The position numbers and the translations under genes were made by a program. A stretch of 64,000 bases of DNA from Alphaproteobacteria bacterium (GTDB taxonomy: Bacteria > Pseudomonadota > Alphaproteobacteria > Geminicoccales > Geminicoccaceae), in the NCBI GenBank assembly GCA_027045875.1, contig JALUAG010000076.1:62001-126000 (forward strand), in the 5' to 3' direction. This document shows, in pieces, positions 63,402 through 64,000 of the stretch. Numbering within the stretch: the first letter of the stretch is position 1; every line of letters begins with the position of its first letter. Under the pieces are notes generated by a model that saw only the letters and a program-made list of their open reading frames with translations, was not told the DNA's origin and searched no databases.

Positions 63402-63406
63402 TCACG

Positions 63407-64000
63407 ATGGACGACATTCTGGTCGAGTTCCTCGCCGAATGCGAGGAAGGCGTCACCAAGCTCGATCAGGAGCTGGTGGCACTGGAACAGGACCCGGGCA
63501 ACCTCGAGCGGGTGGCCGAGATCTTCCGGGTCATGCACACCATCAAGGGGACCAGCGGGTTTCTCGGTCTCGCCCGTCTCGAGCGCATCACCCACGCCGC
63601 CGAGACGGTGATGGGTGCGGTGCGCGACGGCTCGCTGCAGGTGACGCCGGAGATCGTCTCACTGCTGTTCAAGGCCCTCGATCGTACGAAGCTCGTGCTC
63701 GAGGGCCTCGCCGCCGACCAGCGCGAGCCGGAAGGCGATGACAGCGATCTCGTGCGCGAACTCGAACGGGTGGTCCAGGGTGACACCGGCGACGCGGGCG
63801 CGGCGGCCGGGTCGGCGGCCGTGGCCCCGGAACCGGCCGCGGAGGACGGCGGCGACGCCGCCGCGGAAGAAGGGGCCGGTGCGGAGGGGGCGTCGGGGAC
63901 GGCCGCCGGCGAGACGGCCACCACCGGGGAAGCGGCCGCCGAGGGGACCGCGCCGTCGGGGGCCGCACCGGAAGGGGGTGACGCCGACGGCGCGGTCCCC
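63407..64000 (+). CDS. cheA: chemotaxis histidine kinase CheA, 5' part only
   Basis: N-terminal 198 residues of a CheA-type kinase; the rest lies beyond the window. The Hpt (P1) domain has EFLAECEEGVTKLDQELVAL and IFRVMHTIKGTSGFLGLARL with the phosphorylated His44, then LVLEGLAADQREPEGDD. From about residue 125 the sequence becomes an Ala/Gly/Glu/Thr-rich linker of at least 70 residues, expected to lead to P2/P3. It may equally be a CheA-like kinase of another chemosensory pathway. Confidence 0.88.
   Translation, partial: MDDILVEFLAECEEGVTKLDQELVALEQDPGNLERVAEIFRVMHTIKGTSGFLGLARLERITHAAETVMGAVRDGSLQVTPEIVSLLFKALDRTKLVLEGLAADQREPEGDDSDLVRELERVVQGDTGDAGAAAGSAAVAPEPAAEDGGDAAAEEGAGAEGASGTAAGETATTGEAAAEGTAPSGAAPEGGDADGAVP

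Overview
The window is a GC-rich (roughly 70% by eye), densely packed bacterial chromosome segment. Gene families and gene order point to an alphaproteobacterium, most like the Rhodospirillales group: rplU-rpmA-obgE-proB, an uninterrupted 14-gene nuoA-N operon followed by birA-coaX-rnj-mce-DUF1467, short-type ProS followed by lolC-lolD, clpS-clpA, purC-purS-purQ-purL-bolA-grxD, and two glutamyl-tRNA synthetases. The assignment rests on family recognition and synteny only.

Layout. 1-2042 (minus): the L21/L27/Obg operon running into the 5' part of proB, which leaves the window. 2330-2405: tRNA-Phe. 2493-20628 (minus): DUF1467, methylmalonyl-CoA epimerase, RNase J, type III pantothenate kinase, biotin ligase, then all 14 complex I subunits, with a candidate promoter upstream of nuoA. 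20848-20924: tRNA-Asp. 20942-21745: a methyltransferase I identify as RquA (rhodoquinone biosynthesis), with an FNR-like box upstream. 21901-24612: clpA and clpS. 24958-29727 (plus): ion antiporter, proS, lolC, lolD. 29858-33061: an accessory-looking stretch with a persulfide-dioxygenase-like metallohydrolase, a winged-helix/Rmf-CrpP fusion, a DUF2905 membrane protein, a small basic protein, and an opposing radical SAM enzyme with a 111-residue unknown partner. 33372-33448: tRNA-Arg. 33696-36580: EamA transporter, FAD oxidoreductase and a LysR regulator lacking about 95 internal residues. 36693-43062 (plus): nadE, purine genes, BolA, CGFS glutaredoxin. 43089-45093: divergent, overlapping DUF3108 and alginate-lyase-family genes. 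45071-55268 (minus): rpsD, trmJ, citramalate synthase, cysS, gltX copy 1, a Wzc-like tyrosine kinase, comEC. 55412-58226 (plus): gltX copy 2 and citrate synthase. 58272-62994 (minus): gated K+ channel, CPA2 antiporter, EttA. 63225-64000 (plus): a small ORF and the 5' part of cheA.

Most of the window is housekeeping: respiration, aminoacylation, purine synthesis, translation and proteolysis. The most biologically suggestive link is rquA beside the complex I operon with an anaerobic-regulator-like site, consistent with a switch between ubiquinone and low-potential rhodoquinone when oxygen is short. The least explained genes are the radical SAM pair and the winged-helix/Rmf fusion between 30.8 and 33.1 kb. 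No insertion sequence, integrase, prophage or CRISPR array was seen.
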